From: Dryocosmus kuriphilus
Lineage: Eukaryota; Arthropoda; Insecta; Hymenoptera; Cynipidae
Direction of reading: 5' to 3'
Length of the DNA stretch: 64,000 nucleotides
NCBI GenBank assembly: GCA_038277395.1
Contig: CM076196.1
Coordinates: 28,785,935 to 28,849,934, forward strand
In this document: in pieces, positions 19,725 through 30,639 of the stretch
Layout of the letters: each line of letters opens with the position of its first letter
Numbering within the stretch: the first letter of the stretch is position 1
The notes under the pieces: generated by a model
The model's database searches: none
What the model saw: the letters and a program-made list of their open reading frames with translations, nothing else
What the model was told of the DNA's origin: nothing
Made by a program: the position numbers and the translations under genes

Positions 19725-20067
19725 ATTACAAGGTATAGGTAAATTTACAAACAGGAAAATTTGAAAACGCGATATCTCTGCGGAAAGAAGAGATATTTAA
19801 ATAAACTTAACGGCATTTTAAAGGGCAATGTTTATGCTTCAAGATGATGTATATAGTTTTTTGAGTAAAAGAAAAAATACGATGCTACATAACCTCAAAT
19901 ACAGGCAAAAATCGCAATTTTTGCACTTTTAGGTTAGGGTATCTCGGAAGCCAGAGCCAATCCAGAGATTTGGACTTCGAATTCGGATTCAGCGCATCAA
20001 AAACCTTTGGAAAAGTATATTCTGGTATCTGGGTCAGAGGGTCGACCTCGTTTTGTCGGCCTGTGTT
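19725..20067 (-). repeat. Right arm of the large palindrome
   Basis: Reverse complement of 16290-16655. A more distant direct relative lies at about 29640-29820 (GATTCGGATTCA..CATGACAAA, GTAGGCCTGT). The first 30 codons of the frame starting at 19970 belong to this repeat and not to a gene. Confidence 0.7.
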
Positions 20068-20629
20068 ATCTGATCATGAAATTGGTAAGAAATGGCCTAA
20101 TGTATCACCAGAAATTGAGTTTGCTATTAATAATAATGTGCATAAGACTACTGGAGAAAGTTCAAGTATACTTTTGTTTGTCGTAAGTCAGAAGGGCAAA
20201 GTTCATGATCATATAAAAGAGTTTTTAGATTTAAACGTCAACCAAAGTGAAAGAAATTTAGACAAAGTTAGAAAAAAAGCTCAAAGTAAAACTATAATGG
20301 CACAAAAATCTTATAAAAAACACGCAGATAAGAAGTGAAAGGATGCTTACGTTTATTCTCAAGGAGATTATGTCATGATTAAAAATTTTGGTTCAACCTC
20401 TGGCTGCTCACGGAAATTATTACCCCGATTTAAAGGTCCTTATGAAATTGCTAATGTACTTAAAAATAATCGATATGTTGCGAAAGATATTGATGGTTTT
20501 CAAATAACTCAAAGAAAATGTGAGGATGTTTGGAAAGCAGCGAACGTGAAACCTTGGCGTTGTAATAAAAAGAAAATTGTACAATGTTGTCCGAGGACGA
20601 ACAAAGCTCAGGATTGGCCGAAACTGTAA
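20067..20629 (+). pseudogene. Integrase C-terminal part of a Ty3/gypsy-type LTR retroelement, one stop
   Basis: In one frame: FAINNNVHKTTGESSSILLF, the end of an integrase core, then a lysine-rich helix and, after an in-frame TGA (20336-20338), DYVMIKNF and KLLPRFKGPYEIANVL, the C-terminal chromatin/GPY-like module (GPY visible). Catalytic residues of the core are upstream of the break with the palindrome and are absent. No LTRs are recognised. Confidence 0.75.
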
Positions 20630-20689
20630 GATATTAGTATTCTAATATCATATATACTTTTATATCGACTTTTCGATTGATCTCGACCG

Positions 20690-22690
20690 CCTTTTTACGT
20701 TCTCATCTCAATGAGAAGGTATTAGTTTTATGTGAAAACTGACTTTCGCGGCTTTAATGAAATCTCGACGTTTCATGACCCCCTGAATCCGAAAAAACAT
20801 GTTTTACGTTGGTGTCTGTCTGTCGCTGGCGTTGTCGTCGCTGTCGTCGTAGTCTGTGAACACGATAACTTTCGAAGGACTATTCGGATTGGGTTGCGCT
20901 TTGGCACAATTCTTTAAAGCGCAAAAAGTAAGGATGAGTTCGTTAACCAGCCACTTTTGACCAACGGTTATGGTTTTATCCATCAAAAACTGTTTTCACA
21001 AAATCAAAAAATCCGTTTTCCGGCTAAACTATACGAGATACACAAAATATGTATATAACTAAAAATTTTTATCTCAAAAAAATCTATAAATTTTGTCTTA
21101 ACCATTTTTTGATAAAATGAACGGTTTTTGTTTTAATTGAGAAAACATTATTAAAAATGGAAAACTGTGGTTTCTCGCCAAAATATTCAAGATATGAAAA
21201 AAATGGTAATAATTAAAGTTGTTTACCTTCGAGAGATCTACAAATTTTGTTTTACCCATTCTTTGATAAAATGCACCGTTTTGGTTTTAATCGATGAAAA
21301 TGGTTTTATCCATCAACAACGGTTTTCACAAAATCGAAAAAATCCATTTTTGAGCTAAAATGTGTAAGATACGCAAAATATGTATATAACTAAAATTATT
21401 TGCCTTAAAAAAATCTACAAATGTTGTGTTCACCGTTTTTTGATAAAGTGCACGGTCTTTTTTTTAATCGAAGAAATGTTATTAAACATTAGAAACTGTG
21501 GTTTCCTGCCAAAATATTCAAGATACGAAAAAAATGGTAATAAGTAAAATTATTCACCTTAAAGAGATCTACAAAATTTTATTTCACTATTTTTTGATAA
21601 AATGCACCGTTTGGGTTTTAATCGAAAAAACGCTATTAAAAAATAAAAAATTCAAATTTCCCGTCAAAATATGCAAGATACATAAGAAATGATAATAAAC
21701 AAAGTTGTTCACCTCAAAAAGATCTACAAAATTTCTATCTATAATTTTTTTGCAAAATCGCATAGTTTTTGAGTTATTCGAGAAATATGTTACTAAATAT
21801 AAAAATGGTAATGACAAAAGTTGTTCATCTCAGAAAGATCTACAAATTTTGCTTGAACCGTTTTTTGATAGAATGCACAGTTTTTGTTTTAATGAAAAAA
21901 CGTTATTAAGCATAAAAAAATTTTAATTTCCCGCCAAAATATGCAAGATACGAAAAAAATGATAGAGAACAAAGTTGTTCAACTCGAAAAGATCTACAAA
22001 TTTATTTCTTATCATTTTTTGATCGAAACGCATAGTTTTTGAGTTATTCGTGAAACATGTTACTAAATATAAATAAATACACTTTAAATCCAAAATATGC
22101 AAGATATGATAAAATATTAGGAAACAGAATTGTTCACCTTGTTTTTTACATTCTCATCAGAGAAGGTATTAGATTTATGTAAAATTTGACTTCCGCGAAT
22201 TTCATGAAATCTCCACGTTTTGAGACCCCCTGAGTCAGAAAAAACGGTTTTGACGACCGTGTCTGTCTGTCTGTTGTCATCGCCGTTGTCGCCGTTGTCG
22301 CCGTTGTCGTCGTCGTCGTTGTCGTCTGTGATCGCGATAACTTTCGAAGGACTAATCGGATTGGAGTGCGCTTTGGTACAAGTCTTTAAGGGGGAAAAAG
22401 AAAGGACGAGTTCGTTAACCACCTGTTTTTGACCAACAGTGATGGCTTTATCCATCAAAAACGGTTTTCACAAAATAAAAAAATCCATTTTCCGGCTAAG
22501 CTATGAGAGATACAAAAAAAATGTCAGAAAGTAAAATTGTTTACCTCAAAAAAATCTACAAATTTTGTCTTAAACTTTTTTTGATAAATGAACGGTTTTT
22601 GTTTTAATCAAGAAAACGCTATTAAAATTAAAAAACTCTGGTTTTCAGCCAAAAATATTCAAGATATAAAAAATTGGTGAAGAGCAAAGT
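20690..22690. repeat. Non-coding repeat block: tandem units of about 155-175 bp between two long direct repeats
   Basis: Long direct repeats at about 20690-21110 and 22130-22600 share CTCATC..GAGAAGGTATTAG, GATAACTTTCGAAGGACTA and CTTTATCCATCAAAAAC. They include TGTCTGTCTG and GTCGTCGTC-type microsatellites of different lengths. Between them, units marked by GATCTACAAATTTT recur at about 21081, 21236, 21412, 21569, 21720, 21838 and 21990. No protein is recognised; open frames here are incidental. Confidence 0.65.
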
Positions 22691-22714
22691 TATTCAATTC
22701 AAAAATATCTGTGC

Positions 22715-22870
22715 CCGTGTTCTGATTTCCAACAACACAATCTCTTTTATGTTCCGCAATACGATCTTTTAATCTCCTCTTAGTTTCACCGATGTACACT
22801 CCACTACAAACCTTACAATTGATTCTGTAGATGACACCGCTTAAATTCTCGATACTGTCTTTATCTTTTT
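22715..22870 (-). pseudogene. PLE family 1 GIY-YIG endonuclease domain (copy A), truncated
   Basis: The minus strand reads GVIYRINCKVCSGVYIGETK then RRLKDRIAEHKRDCVVGNQN, the GIY-YIG nuclease core with its conserved Tyr and Arg. It breaks at 22713 into the preceding repeat. Confidence 0.75.
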
Positions 22871-23192
22871 TTTTTTTTGTTTATTAAAAATTTATCTAGA
22901 TAATATGCATTTTTGAAATAAAGATTGATATTAAATTGTTTTGAAGAACCTTTTAACCTTTCTGATAAACCCTCAACATAAGGTAAGGTTAATTTTAAAT
23001 TAGTATTATTGTGAGTTTCAAGCCATTTGTTCTTTTTCATATTGACCAAATCACTATTATAAATTTCATTAATTCTTTCGTTAATAATAGTTTAATACAT
23101 CTATCTACCAAATTCTTAATTAAACCAATTTTTGAGTTTAAAGAATGATAGTGAAAATTTAAGTATCTACCTGACCAGGATTCTTTTTTATA

Positions 23193-24259
23193 TCAATTTG
23201 TTTCAATGTGACCATCCATCGCTTTAATAAGAGAAATATCTAGAAAATGTAAAATATTATGTTCTTCAAGCTCAAGAGTAAACTGAACAGAAGGTTCAAT
23301 GCTATTAAAAGTGTTAAAAAATTCTTCAATTTTATTAGTAGGAATGATCGTGAACACATCATCTACATATCTCTTGAAAAGTATTGGAGTAAAATCTAAT
23401 AGAGCCGAAGCTCTATTTTCTATGTCCTCGAGAACTAAATTCGATAAAACTGGAGACAAGGGCGAACCCGTAGGGCAACCTGAAAGCTGCCTATAAAAGT
23501 TATTATTAAACGAAAAAACCATGTTGTTGAAAACAAAACGCGTGGCAATCAGAATTTCATTTTTGCTAATACTAGTTAAATTATGATTCAGATTCAATTT
23601 TTCTTCTACACAATCCAAAGCCAAATCCAATGGAATACTGTCAAACATAGCAATGACTTCCAAAGAAATCAGAGAATGGTCAGGAGGAACAACTATATTT
23701 TTAATTATTTCTTTAAATCTCCAACTATTTCTTAAAGTTGTTCCTGAGACACCTGAAATTGGCTTTAAAATGTTGGAAATATATTTAGCTAAGTTATAAG
23801 AAGGACTACCAACTTTACACACATTAATCTCCATTTTAATTCCGGTTTATGGATCTTAGGTAGGGTGGAGGCCTTTGCCACACAACTATTATGAACTTTT
23901 AAATTTTTAGCTGTATAATAATTTATATATCCCTTATTTTCCCAACGTTTTATAATTTCATAACTTTTCAATTCAATTGTTGGAATCACGCTAGTTTTAA
24001 TATTTTTATATAAAATGTCATTCTTTAATAAATTTTCGATAGTTTCTTTATATTGATTACAATCTATTGCAACAGTTACATTGCCCTTATCGGCTTTTAG
24101 AAAAAGTAAATTTTTTTGTTTTTTTTGGAAATTATTTACCAAAGAGATGGAATTATCTAATTTTTTAAAGGCATTCATTTTATTATAATTTGAGATTAAT
24201 TGTGTCACTGTTTTTCTAATATTCATCCATAAATTCCATAAATTTAATAACCGAAACAC
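23193..24259 (-). pseudogene. PLE family 1 reverse transcriptase (copy A)
   Basis: From 24259 down: FLKADKGNVTVAI (PLE N-terminal DKG box), LPKIHKPELKWR, ISLEVIAMFDSIPLDLAL (RT motif A region), SGCPTGSPLSPVLSNLVLED (motif B) and KRYVDDVFTII (motif C, catalytic YVDD at about 23356-23371). Two overlapping frames (23789-24259 and 23193-23834) show a frameshift. Confidence 0.85.
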
Positions 24260-24719
24260 TAAACATTAATAAGATATATCAAAGTATCACCAAATGAAAC
24301 ATTTTCACTGTTCAAAGTTCCCGCCTCCTCATCTGTACTGAATAGGTAAACCATATTTTTCCTTGAGCATGTAATATAGTTTTATACCACATGTCACCGG
24401 ATTTTAATGCTCTTTCTTCCATGTACTCCGTTCCATAACCTAAGTTCTTTCATTTACAAAAATGTAATTTTTTACTTAAGTTCTTAATCTCTCAAAGTTT
24501 TTGGGAGAGACTAAGTTTTAATATTCATATTATGGTCATTATATATAATTAAGGGAAAACATTGTAATGTCTAATATTACTCTAAATTTTTGCAAAGGAT
24601 TGGACTCGTTAAACAATGTTTCCATTTTATTTTCGACAGGTTTGTGTTTCTTTTGGTCCTTTTATTTGTTTTTTTGCTGTTAAATTCGTAACCTCTTTTT
24701 GTATTTTAGAATTTTTAGA

Positions 24720-24757
24720 CTTGAAAAAGGCCAACATGATTTCGGCCGAAACGTTGT
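24720..24757 (+). other. Hammerhead-derived motif in PLE family 1 terminal repeat
   Basis: CTTGAAAAAGGCC-loop-GGCCGAAACGTTG: a helix II (GGCC/GGCC) followed by GAAAC and a cleavage-site-like GTT, as in PLE-associated hammerheads, but the CUGANGA core is changed to TTGAAAA. The same altered core recurs at 31897-31933 (-) and 38816-38853 (+), so the change is a family trait. Confidence 0.45.
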
Positions 24758-24879
24758 AAATAATAAATGGAGTTTTAATGGACTACTCTTTTATTTTATT
24801 ATGAGTATTTTAATCGACCGTCTAGACCAATTATATATTCTTTAACATTTTCCTTCATTTCTTGGACAATTGTTAATTA

Positions 24880-25940
24880 CCATATGGACCAAAACAACAT
24901 CAGAGATAACCCTAAAAATCACAAAGTCATTGCCAAACATTGTGTCTCAACAGGTCATAATTTCGATTTTAATAATGTCAAAGTACTTCACCACGAACCT
25001 AACAAATTCAAGAGATTGATTGCAGAAATGTTTTTTATTAAAAATCAAGGTGAAGATTTTTTAAATATAAAAACAGATTTAAATTACGACAGTTTATTAT
25101 ATAACACTATCCTTGATTCGATTTTTTAACTGGACTTTTATTATTAGTACAAATTCCATTTTAAACTATTTATCATTATAACATATTTTTAAGTACCAAC
25201 ATAGTCAAATCCAATGTGAGATACAATTTAAAATATTTTTTTACAATTGCAAGACTTTCATTAATTTTCAATAAGTACTGTGATACACATCTTTATTTAC
25301 GTCATCATACCATTGTGAGCTATGCCTTTAAGTCTCATGTCGAACCTTCGATCCCTATCATCCTTGCTCTCTGTCATATTCATGATACTAACCTATTTTA
25401 CGGATCCATTTTAATGGAGAGGTGCTTGTCTCCTCTTCCATAAACAAATGTTTTAAATTTTTTATCTACTTACAAGTTTTTCTACAATTTTAACTCATGC
25501 AAAGAAATGACAATTATATACAATTTTTTAAAACAAGTTTTATTTTGACACAACAACAAACTTTTGCACATTTAAAAAACACGTTTTTTGCCAAACTTGA
25601 ACATGATCCGTTTTTATATAATAAAAAAAACCATATAACGCAAACTAAAGGTAACAAATATTCTTTATACAACTTTATAATTCTATGAACAATTACAATT
25701 ACCCTACAATTCAAAAAATTTTTAATTTATCACAATTTCAATATGATTTTCAGAGACCATGGAAAGCATTCCTAAGGAAAGTTTTCCTAAATTTTTCGCA
25801 TTACCTTATGGTGATTTTGTAGCAGTTGAGATTCTTGACAATCCTGACGAGGGGAATGGGTATACCTCCCGAAACGTCGAAATAAAACATTCTAAAAACT
25901 TAGTCCAAAGTATGTCATCATCAACCTAACCTAACAAAAA
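24880..25940 (+). mobile_element. Penelope-like element, family 3, 3' fragment
   Basis: It opens with the tail of a GIY-YIG endonuclease (HKVIAKHCVSTGHNFDFNNV then EPNKFKRLIAEMFFIKNQ, stop at 25127-25129), followed by about 800 bp of 3' region that ends in a hammerhead-like sequence. It directly abuts copy A of family 1 at about 24880. Confidence 0.65.
25835..25890 (+). ncRNA. Hammerhead ribozyme-like motif (PLE family 3)
   Basis: CTGACGA (25844-25850) fits the conserved CUGANGA core. It is followed by a G-rich/C-rich helix II (GGGG...CTCCC), GAAAC (25871-25875) and GTC with a C at the cleavage position. Helix I is weak (two or three pairs), so activity is uncertain. Confidence 0.5.
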
Positions 25941-25989
25941 TATAATTTTATTGTACTTACTAGCGTTATCTTAAAAACGGTGAATCTTC

Positions 25990-26100
25990 TATTTCAGTCT
26001 TTTATTTACGCTAGATACTTGAAAAAGACCCAAAGGAGGGTTGAAACGTCGTCTTTGATGTATCACCATTTCAATAAATCATAATATATGAATTGAACCT
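25990..26100 (+). repeat. PLE terminal fragment with degenerate hammerhead
   Basis: CTTGAAAAAGACCC-loop-GGGTTGAAACGTCG at about 26018-26051 has the same layout as the family 1 motif and is followed by ACC-ATTTCAATAAATC, a typical PLE end. No coding part is attached. Confidence 0.4.
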
Positions 26101-26319
26101 ATGACCAGAAAAACAAATTATTATCCATCATAAAATAATTTAAACAAACTACAAAATCCACGTTCGAAGAAACCTGGAAGTCATTACCTTCCGTTTAACT
26201 AATGTTCACTAATGTTTAAGTTTGTTTCTGTCATTCGTTAAATAAAGTTCGTTGATTAAAGATCCTGATCAATTCATTACAGGTGTAAGTAAATTCTATC
26301 TGAGGTGCCTTTGATTCAG

Positions 26320-26860
26320 AAAAGGTTAGTGTATTAGTGTTATGAGATTACTCAAAGGCTTTTGATATTTTAAATCATTAACTTTAGTTCTCAAAGTAAA
26401 ATAATTGGCTATTCCCAAATTGTAGTCTATCCTAGATTAGGAACTATCGCAACGGAAGGACTCAACAGGTCGTTACTAAGAAGGAGGACAGTTTCCCCTC
26501 TAAGAAGTTTGAATAAAGGAATCCCAGAGGGCTCTATTTTAGTCAGTTTTCGATAAAGCCTTGTGCTATCTATATGCAGATGTTACGCAGATTATGGCGG
26601 ATTTCCTCCCTTCGGAGGCTGATAAAACTTTTGAAAAAATGTAGGAAAAACTCAGACCCTATTTCCTTATGCTCTCGTGAATATGCACTGAAATTAAACC
26701 CTGAAACTTTGTTGTGACCTTGTTTGGGAGTTCTGTATCTCTGTGCATGGTTAATCAAAGCAATCTCTCTCCTGTTATAAAGGACACCCACTTAGAAATA
26801 AAACCCTTCCTAGATGGAATTGAAACGGGAATGCATATAGAAATACATGTAGAAGTAATG
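26320..26860 (+). pseudogene. Jockey/CR1-type LINE reverse-transcriptase relic
   Basis: Spread over several frames: DYSKAFDILNH (motif A) near 26345-26380, KGIPEGSIL (motif B) near 26515, LYADVTQIMAD (motif C, normally YADD) near 26568, then REYALKLNPET near 26680. Many frameshifts and stops; an old fragment. Confidence 0.6.
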
Positions 26861-26869
26861 CCAAGGTTG

Positions 26870-27030
26870 CGAAAATTAGTTTTGTTTGCTTTCATTGTTA
26901 TACACTAAGAAACTTCTAGTCTAGAAGAGCATGGTGACGCCGCAGCTCTATGCATTTTTGAATTTCATCATACAATGAACTGATGAAATGCAGGACGCGT
27001 TAAAATCCTGGACCCTTTTAGGTTCATTGC
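26870..27030 (-). pseudogene. MBF2 3' fragment
   Basis: On the minus strand it matches the last about 35 codons and 3' flank of MBF2 copies 1 and 2 (GGTCCAGGATTT, ATTTCATCAGT, AATTCAAAAATGCATAGAGC, then TTAGTGTATAACAATG). The rest of the gene is absent. Confidence 0.6.
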
Positions 27031-27269
27031 AGTATCCTTTCACCATATATTTTTGATAGCTTCCCATACCAATCCGATTTCACCTCAAATACACTCTATC
27101 GCGCCACAAGAAGAAGACTGCGCCAATTAATTGACTAAGATACAAAATTGGCGGGGAGGCTGTTACGGCGCTGGTGTCCACAGCAATTTAACCCTTCAAC
27201 AGTTAAAATTAAAATGAAATCATCCATTAAAATATCTTTTTACAAAAATGATCAGCTCTTTTAAAAAAG

Positions 27270-29560
27270 TTTCAGATTCAAGCAATTTGAGGTTATGTTG
27301 GGAAATTTTCCTCAGAAATCAACATTTACCGACAAATAGGGATTTTAGAATACTCAAATAGTTGCTTTTAGAATAGTTGCAATTTTAAGGCAACTTTAAG
27401 GCAATTTGAGGTTATGTCGGTCTTAAGGAATTTTAGCAAGTTCGAGCAGTTTCATAGAATTTTGAGGAATATAACATATTTGAGGAATTCTAAGGAATTC
27501 AATGCACTGGAGGAAGATGCTAAGAATTCTATGATTTTCAACAAAGTTCATGGAATTCCAAGGAATTCGATGAAATTAAAGATATTCAAATATCTTTTAG
27601 AAAACTTACGAGCTTAGTCTTTTATGCTAGGAAATGTTCGCCGTAAAGTGTTATGGTTAACAAAAATCGCTAGTTCATTTAGAAAATTTACAGTTTTCAA
27701 CAATTAGAGATTATGTTTTTGATGTGGGGGAAAATGGTAAGTTTAAGCCATTTGAGGTTTATGTAAGGAATATTTTTCCCCGAAATCAATATATCTCTCA
27801 AACAAAAATCAGAAAGTCTTTTAAAAAAGGTACAAGTTTCAACAATTTGAGTTTGTATTAGGGAACTTTTGCCGGAAATAAATATTTCTTCACATAAATG
27901 ATTGCGTCTTCTATAAAACTGACATATTCAAGTAATTTGAGGTTATGTTAGGATATCTTCGTCAGATATCAACTTTTCTCAACAAAAAACATCAGGGCTT
28001 TTAGAAAAGTTGCAGATTCAAGCAATTTGAGGTTACGTTAAGAAATTTTCCTCAGAAATCAACATTTACCAACAAAAGTAAATAGTCATTTTAGAATACT
28101 TAAATAGTTGCTTTTAGAATACTTGCAATTTTGAGGATTTTGAGGTTATGTCGATCTTAAGGAATTTTAACAAGTTCGAGCAGTTTCATAGAATTTTGTG
28201 GAATCTAGCATATTTGAGGAATTCTAAGGAATTCAATGAACTGGAGGAAGATGCCAAGAATTGGAGGATTTTCAACAAATTTCATGGAATTCCAAGGAAT
28301 TCGAGGAAACTAAAGATATTCAAAGAAAATCATAAAAAATTAATGAATTAAAGGAATTACAGGGTATTTCAAGGAATTCGTGAAATTTAAAAGCATTGAA
28401 AGAAATTAATAAAAGATTAAGAAATCGAATGAATATGTTTCAAAAAGTTCGTCAGATTTTTTAGAAAACGTACACAAACTTCAACAATTTGAGGCTATGG
28501 TAGCGGATTTTTGATGGAAAATTATACTTTTCAACAAAAACATCAAATCTTTTAGAAAACTTACGAGCTTAGTCTTGTATGCTAGGCAATGTTCGCCGTA
28601 AAGGGTTATTGTTAACAAAAATCGCTAGCTTTTTAGAAAATTTATAATTTTGAACAATTAGAGATTATGCTTTTGATGTTAGAGAAATTGGTAAGTTTAA
28701 GCTAATTGAGGTTTATGTAAGGAATATTTTTTCCCGAAATCAATATATATCTCAACAAAAATCACAAAGTCTTTTAAAAAATGTACAAGTTTCAACATTT
28801 CGTTTGTATTAGGGAATTTTTGCCGGAAATAAATATTTCTTCACATAAATGATTACCTCTTCTATAAAACTGACATATTCAAGCAATTTGAGGTTATGGT
28901 AGGAAATCTTCGTGAGATATCAACTTTTTTCAACAAGAAACATTAGGGCTTTTAAATTACTTGAAAATTTAAGCCATTTGAGGTTACGTTAGTGAATTTT
29001 TGCCTGAAATCAATATTTTTTAAGAAAATTCAACATTTAGAAACAGTTTCAGCACTTTCAAGATATATTAGAGAATTTTTGACGGAAATGGATATTTTTC
29101 AACAAAAACATGAGATCTTTTAGAAAGCTTACATGTTTAGTTTTTTATTTTAGGAAATTTTTGGCCCAAACGGTTCTTTTTCCACAAAAAAGTTAGGTTT
29201 TTCAGAGAACGCAAATGTGTTAATATTTTTAAGTTGTTTTAGGAACTTTTTCCTAGATTGATGTTCTTCAATAGAAAAAATTAGCTCCCTTAGAAAACTA
29301 CAAGTTCCAAAAATATAAGGCCTTCCTGAAAACTCACGTGTTTCAAGAATTTGAGGTTATGTTAGGCTATTCTCCCACCAGAATGCAAGACTTTCAAGTC
29401 AAAAATCCAAATTTTTCATGAAAGATCATTAGACTTTTAGAAAACTTGTCGGTTTAAGCCATTTGAAATTGTTGAAATCTTTTTATATCTTTTAAAATCT
29501 TTAAAATTATTGTGATATCTTTTTGAGCATATCAGAAATCATAATGTGCATTTTCCTAGA
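27270..29560. repeat. Degenerate tandem repeats (CAATTTGAGGTTATGTTAGG units) with a 734-bp duplicated block
   Basis: A phrase near CAAGCAATTTGAGGTTATGT recurs roughly every 90-150 bp (for example 27279, 27400, 27930, 28017, 28140, 28880). A larger block is duplicated: 27280-28010 versus 28015-28880, including the two parallel frames at 27414 and 28148 (offset 734). These frames encode no recognisable protein. Related text recurs at 44040-45020. Confidence 0.65.
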
Positions 29561-29888
29561 CTTTCTCATCAGGAATCCAAATCTGCAGGCCAAATTGACG
29601 TAAATCTTCACATTTAGGAGCCTTTTTATCTGAATATGCCGAAAAATGGTATTTTTTGCACATTCAGTTTAGAGTATCTTAAAATCCCGACGTTCTAGAC
29701 AAATTCTGCTTCCAGATTCGGATTCAACATGACAAATTATGTGAAAAAACACCTTCAGATCTCAGTGGGGGGAAAAAAATCTCATGTTTGTAGGCCTGTA
29801 TAATTTGCATTAATATATGATATCATAAACATTATCAAAGTCATCTGAATTATTCAACGGTGGAAAATTTTTCAAAAATCAACTTACG
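29561..29888. other. Repeat related to the 16.3/19.9-kb palindrome arms, otherwise nothing
   Basis: At 29640-29820 CAGATTCGGATTCAACATGACAAA and GTAGGCCTGTATAA resemble the arm at 19905-20067. No gene seen. Confidence 0.45.
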
Positions 29889-29990
29889 TAAATTTCATCG
29901 TCTTTGTTTGATCTGTAATAAGGAATTTATTCTCAGTCTCCTCTAATGCAACGTTGTTGCAATCATCATTGTAGTCCCTTCTTTATTCGC
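29889..29990 (+). promoter_or_regulatory. Upstream block of MBF2 copy 2, conserved with other copies
   Basis: Contains TAAGGAATTTATTCTCAGTC and TGCAACGTTGTTGCAATCAT, shared with the MBF2 loci at 10640-10700, 3760-3830 (-) and 43130-43200 (-). CAACGTTG is palindromic. Confidence 0.45.
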
Positions 29991-30077
29991 GAAAACAGTT
30001 GGTATCATAACTAAATTTTAAGAGAATACCAAAGTGATAAAGCCCACACATTCTGCGCGAGACACTCTGGCACACAA

Positions 30078-30527
30078 ATGGCGTCGTACAAGTGGATTTT
30101 CGCACTTATGATTATTCCAAAATTGGTTGCCACATCATCAACTTTCAGCTGTTTCGGATTCAGTAAAAGAATAGAACCTCAGGGTAACATCCGAATACTC
30201 CGTGGATATGGTACCCTCATCGCAGGAATAGTGGGAAGAACATTTCCAAACCCAATGGACCATCTTACTCTTGTAGATTTTGTAAATGTTAGGGCCAAGT
30301 TATTTAAAACAACACACCATGAAAAGACTTTCAAAACCAACGCAGGCGAAATAATTACTTTTGTTCGTGTCATGGATGTTCCATTAAATCCTACTCCTGG
30401 AGGTTGTATTGAACTAGTTGAAAATGGTCCAGGATTTCAAAATGCTACACTGCATTTCATCAGTCGAGTAGATGATGGAATTAACAAACGCGTAGAACTG
30501 TGGAGTTGCAATGGTCAACTGCAGTGA
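30078..30527 (+). CDS. MBF2-family secreted protein, copy 2
   Basis: 149 residues starting MASYKWIFALMIIPKLVAT, a secretory signal peptide. The mature part has AGEIITFVRVMD, TPGGCIELVENGPGFQNATL and RVDDGINKRVELW, the blocks of the arthropod MBF2 family. It is a single uninterrupted exon, alignable end to end with copy 1 (3201-3647) with one extra residue. Polyadenylation signal AATAAA follows 34 bases after the stop. Role unknown; small secreted effector or salivary/venom-type proteins of this family are known in arthropods. Confidence 0.82.
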   Translation: MASYKWIFALMIIPKLVATSSTFSCFGFSKRIEPQGNIRILRGYGTLIAGIVGRTFPNPMDHLTLVDFVNVRAKLFKTTHHEKTFKTNAGEIITFVRVMDVPLNPTPGGCIELVENGPGFQNATLHFISRVDDGINKRVELWSCNGQLQ

Positions 30528-30560
30528 CATTCTCTTAGTGCATAACAATGTACATTTGAA

Positions 30561-30566
30561 AATAAA
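30561..30566 (+). terminator. Polyadenylation signal of MBF2 copy 2
   Basis: AATAAA located 34 bases downstream of the TGA. Confidence 0.6.
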
Positions 30567-30639
30567 ACTAATTTTCAAAATCTTGTTATCTCTTCTATAT
30601 TTCCGTGTGCATCAATCTGTTTATATTGTTACATTGCAA

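Larger units (their letters stand above)
22713..24880 (-). mobile_element. Penelope-like element, family 1, copy A
   Basis: Decayed RT/GIY-YIG element on the minus strand. Its upstream side joins a terminal repeat in the opposite orientation (about 24240-24880), as PLEs often show. Inactivation: frame change near 23820, a deletion of about 85 bp near 23090 relative to copy B, and a truncated endonuclease end at 22713. Confidence 0.82.

Noticed and set aside
22300..22330. GTCGTCGTC run as a possible CRISPR-like or coding repeat
   Set aside because: Simple microsatellite within a non-coding repeat; length differs between the two direct repeats. No CRISPR array occurs in the window.
25926..25936. 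CCTAACCTAAC, telomere-like
   Set aside because: Only about two copies of CCTAA, within a PLE 3' region; not a telomeric tract.
27414..28351. Two parallel frames (67 codons each) that resemble each other
   Set aside because: Similarity is due to a duplicated non-coding repeat block; composition follows an AAGGAATTC repeat and no family is recognised.
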